From assembly GCF_002504165.1 (NCBI RefSeq), contig NZ_CP021404.1, positions 1,178,001 through 1,242,000 of the forward strand: DNA of 64,000 nt, in the 5' to 3' direction. The position numbers and the translations under genes were made by a program. Positions 61,989 through 64,000 of this stretch are shown here, one piece after another. The notes beneath the pieces are model-generated. The model was not told the origin of the DNA and did no database searches. It worked only from the letters and a program-made list of their open reading frames with translations. Every line of letters starts with the position of its first letter. Position 1 is the stretch's first letter. The DNA comes from Pacificitalea manganoxidans. GTDB lineage: Bacteria; Pseudomonadota; Alphaproteobacteria; Rhodobacterales; Rhodobacteraceae.

Positions 61989-62726
61989 GTGACTGCGGAA
62001 AAACTGACCAAGCCATACCAGCGCGGGCTCGCCGCCTCTGAAATCCACGACATCCTGCGGGACGAGATCCTGACGCTGACGCTTGAACCGGGCTCACCGC
62101 TGGACGAGGTCGGACTTTCCAAGCGTTTCGCGGTGTCGCGCTCGCCTATTCGGGAAGCGCTCTATCGACTGACGTCAAATCGACTGGCCCAACGGTTGCC
62201 TAACCGGTCAACCATCGTCGCACCGGTCGATCTCACGCATTTTCCCGAATTCATTCAGGCGCTTGATGTGCAGCAGCGCCTTGCGACCCGGCTGGCGGCG
62301 CAGAACCGCACAGTCGAAGATATTGCCCGGCTGCGCGAGCTGGCGGATGCCTTCAACCTTTATATCGAAGAGACCGACGCACTGCAGATCATGCAGGCGA
62401 ACTTTGCCTTTCACGTCGCCATCGCGGAGGCGGGGCGCAACCCGTATGTGGTCCGGCAATACCGGGTGCTGCTGTCCGAGGCGCGGCGTTTGCTGCATAT
62501 TCACGTGCGGTTTCTCCACGCGGCGAACCGCAAACATGTGATGCGCGACCAGCACCATGATTTCGTCGACGCGATCGAGGCGCAGGACGTCCAGCAGGCA
62601 GATGCCATCGCGCACGCCCATTCGATGCAGTTTCACGACCGCTTTCTTGCGGCGCTCAACCATGTCCCCGACGACAGCTTTGACATCGGCAACCCGCCTG
62701 CGGTTACCCCGAAAGGGGGGGACTGA
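61989..62726 (+). CDS. GntR family regulator (FadR/FCD subfamily)
   Basis: A 245-aa regulator. The winged HTH is at about residues 12-75 (ASEIHDILRDEILTLTLEPG, LSKRFAVSRSPIREALYRLT) and the FCD domain follows, with Asp/His metal residues in ANFAFHVAIAEAGRN and RDQHHDFVDAIEAQDVQQA. GTG at 61989 with GGGGGTGTGGC upstream is preferred to the start at 61917, which lies inside the operator. It is one base before the enolase-superfamily gene, so they are co-transcribed. Confidence 0.88.
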   Translation: MTAEKLTKPYQRGLAASEIHDILRDEILTLTLEPGSPLDEVGLSKRFAVSRSPIREALYRLTSNRLAQRLPNRSTIVAPVDLTHFPEFIQALDVQQRLATRLAAQNRTVEDIARLRELADAFNLYIEETDALQIMQANFAFHVAIAEAGRNPYVVRQYRVLLSEARRLLHIHVRFLHAANRKHVMRDQHHDFVDAIEAQDVQQADAIAHAHSMQFHDRFLAALNHVPDDSFDIGNPPAVTPKGGD

Positions 62727-62727
62727 C

Positions 62728-63882
62728 GTGCCCCGCATCACCCGCGCCACCCTTGCGACCCATGCAAACGACCTCGGCGGCAAGCTTTGGAATCCGGCGA
62801 TACGGTGGACCGTGAAACATGCGGTTTTCGTGGTTCTCGAGGATGATGCAGGCAATACGGGTTTGGGAGAATGCTGGTGTTTCGACACCGCTCCGGAGGC
62901 GTTGCTGGCTTTCCTGCGCACTGAGGTTTTGCCGCATTTCGAAGGCGTGGATCTGGCGCATGTCGAAGGCATCACCAACCGTCTGATCGACCGCGCCACG
63001 CTGACCGCGCGCCACGGGATATTGACGTCGGCGTTGGCGGGCATCGACTTGGCGGTCTGGGACCTGCGCAGCCAGCAGGATGGGCTGCCCCTGTGGCGCA
63101 AACTCAACGCAAACGGCAGCGGCACCACATCGCTATACGCAAGTGGCGGACTTTACGGTCAGGACAAGACGGTTCACGACCTCGCCCGCGAAATGGCGGG
63201 ATTTGCCGCGCAAGGATTTGGGCTGAGCAAGATGAAGATCGGCGGTTTGTCGATGGACGAAGACCTTGCCCGGGTCCATGCCGCTCTGGCCGCGATGCCA
63301 GCAGACGCGAAACTGATCGTCGACGGGGTCTACTCCTACTCCGCCCAAGAGGCGCGCCAAATCTACGAGGCCCTGCCCGAAGGTCGCATTGAGGCGTTTC
63401 AATCTCCGGTCAAGGCCTTTGACTTCGCAGGCATGGCTGAATTGTCACGCGCCGGCGTTCCGGTGATGGCGCTGGAGGCCGAATATCGCCGCGAAGTGCA
63501 TGCGATGCTGGTGCACGAGGCGCAAATCGCCTTCCTGCAGACCGCTCCGATCGCCAGCGGCGGCGTGACCGGTGTCCGCGCGCTCGCCGATCTATGCTCT
63601 GGCACGCGCACGCGGTTGTCGCTGGAAGTGTCGTCGACCGGTGTCGCCCTGATGGCCGCATGCCACATCGCCGCCGCCGAACCTCTTGTGGCGCATGTGG
63701 AATATCACTCCGTCCATCAGGTGTATTTCAAAGAATTCGGGTTGGGCCCGGGCTTCGACCCCCGGACATTCACCTTGCCAGGCTCACCCGGGCTCGGCGT
63801 CTCGCTGCCGGAGCCGGAACTGTCGGCAGCCAATTACGGAAACGCGCCAGCCGCGTTCCAAGAACCGCAAAAGCGGCCATGA
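62728..63882 (+). CDS. Enolase superfamily enzyme (mandelate racemase / muconate lactonising type)
   Basis: A 384-aa protein from GTG 62728 (GGGGGGACTGAC upstream). The capping domain is followed by the barrel with the catalytic KxK (KMKIGG, Lys168/Lys170) and the first metal ligand Asp199 in LIVDGVYSY. Where the second metal Glu is expected, 26 residues later, the sequence reads EAFQSPV (Gln225), and the third region is VMALEAEYRR (Glu250/252). The His of mandelate racemase is not seen. Co-transcribed with a GntR regulator and near aconitase X, it probably isomerises or dehydrates the same substrate. Confidence 0.83.
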   Translation: MPRITRATLATHANDLGGKLWNPAIRWTVKHAVFVVLEDDAGNTGLGECWCFDTAPEALLAFLRTEVLPHFEGVDLAHVEGITNRLIDRATLTARHGILTSALAGIDLAVWDLRSQQDGLPLWRKLNANGSGTTSLYASGGLYGQDKTVHDLAREMAGFAAQGFGLSKMKIGGLSMDEDLARVHAALAAMPADAKLIVDGVYSYSAQEARQIYEALPEGRIEAFQSPVKAFDFAGMAELSRAGVPVMALEAEYRREVHAMLVHEAQIAFLQTAPIASGGVTGVRALADLCSGTRTRLSLEVSSTGVALMAACHIAAAEPLVAHVEYHSVHQVYFKEFGLGPGFDPRTFTLPGSPGLGVSLPEPELSAANYGNAPAAFQEPQKRP

Positions 63883-63910
63883 CTCAAACTTTCCACAGAC
63901 GGAGAAAACA

Positions 63911-64000
63911 ATGACCAATTCCTTCATCAAACTTGCGGGCGCCGCGGCGCTTGCGCTGTCGGGCGTCACCGCCGCGAGCGCGCAAGAGGCCAATGTGCTC
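63911..64000 (+). CDS. Exported solute-binding protein (5' end only)
   Basis: Only 30 codons are inside the window. MTNSFIKLAGAAALALSGVT is a Sec signal peptide with likely cleavage after ASA, followed by QEANVL. GGAGAAAACA precedes the ATG. Position after the catabolic enzyme, with this type of leader, suggests the periplasmic binding protein of an ABC or TRAP importer for the cassette's substrate; the family cannot be decided from this fragment. Confidence 0.6.
   Translation, partial: MTNSFIKLAGAAALALSGVTAASAQEANVL

Overview
The window is a high-GC chromosomal segment from an alphaproteobacterium of the Rhodobacterales (Roseobacter-like). The evidence is a Tad/Flp pilus locus with Rhodobacterales architecture, the folB-folP-glmM order, the murA / DUF2948 / hisD / UPF0262 / phosphatase / infA / maf / RNase E-G / yacG block, dense ATGA-type overlaps, and an ectABC-ask cluster that points to a halotolerant, probably marine or saline, lifestyle. 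I see no CRISPR array and no intact insertion sequence.

Layout. 1-654: start of an Lhr-type helicase, cut by the window edge. 742-13989 (minus): tad pilus locus running flp1, flp2, cpaB, cpaC, ompA-like, cpaE, cpaF, tadB, tadC, an intergenic repeat block, tadD, a second TPR lipoprotein, prepilin peptidase and an AAA+ ATPase. 14393-19519: lytic transglycosylase, GNAT, folB, folP, glmM. 19635-27827: EamA exporter, ilvC with two divergent Lrp genes, metF/metR, AbrB-type transporter, suhB-like phosphatase, rhomboid protease. tRNA-Leu follows. 28385-32771: siderophore uptake operon (TonB receptor, MFS permease, ferric-siderophore reductase). 32877-38173: TetR plus RND efflux pair. 38189-42857: MarR (EctR-like) regulator and ectA-ectB-ectC-ask. 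43003-44755: exported unknown protein plus class 3 lipase. 44802-49672: acyl-CoA synthetase, ABC exporter, tRNA-Gly, queF, tRNA-Thr. 49865-52451: a compact RiPP-like locus. 52561-59428: envelope, histidine and translation housekeeping block. tRNA-Phe is followed by a 518-base gene-poor, initially AT-rich stretch and then a catabolic cassette (aconitase X, GntR regulator, enolase-superfamily enzyme, start of an exported solute-binding protein) that runs off the right edge.

The strongest candidate for an undescribed system is 49865-52451. A divergent ATP-grasp-like gene faces two small paralogous peptides (61 and 62 aa) that share a DP-x-RLMGFR block and differ downstream. They are followed by a protein with an HEAAH motif and an SPLRVDPRP...GIYHA signature, resembling the HExxH peptide-modification (alpha-ketoglutarate-dependent beta-hydroxylase) family. 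This has the make-up of a ribosomally synthesised, post-translationally modified peptide pathway with two precursors and two modifying enzymes. Other points of interest are the repeat block inside the tad operon, a 28-aa leader ORF coupled to folB, an enolase-superfamily enzyme with an apparent metal-ligand substitution, several intercistronic stem-loops (flp, ect), and a lipase next to an exported partner protein.
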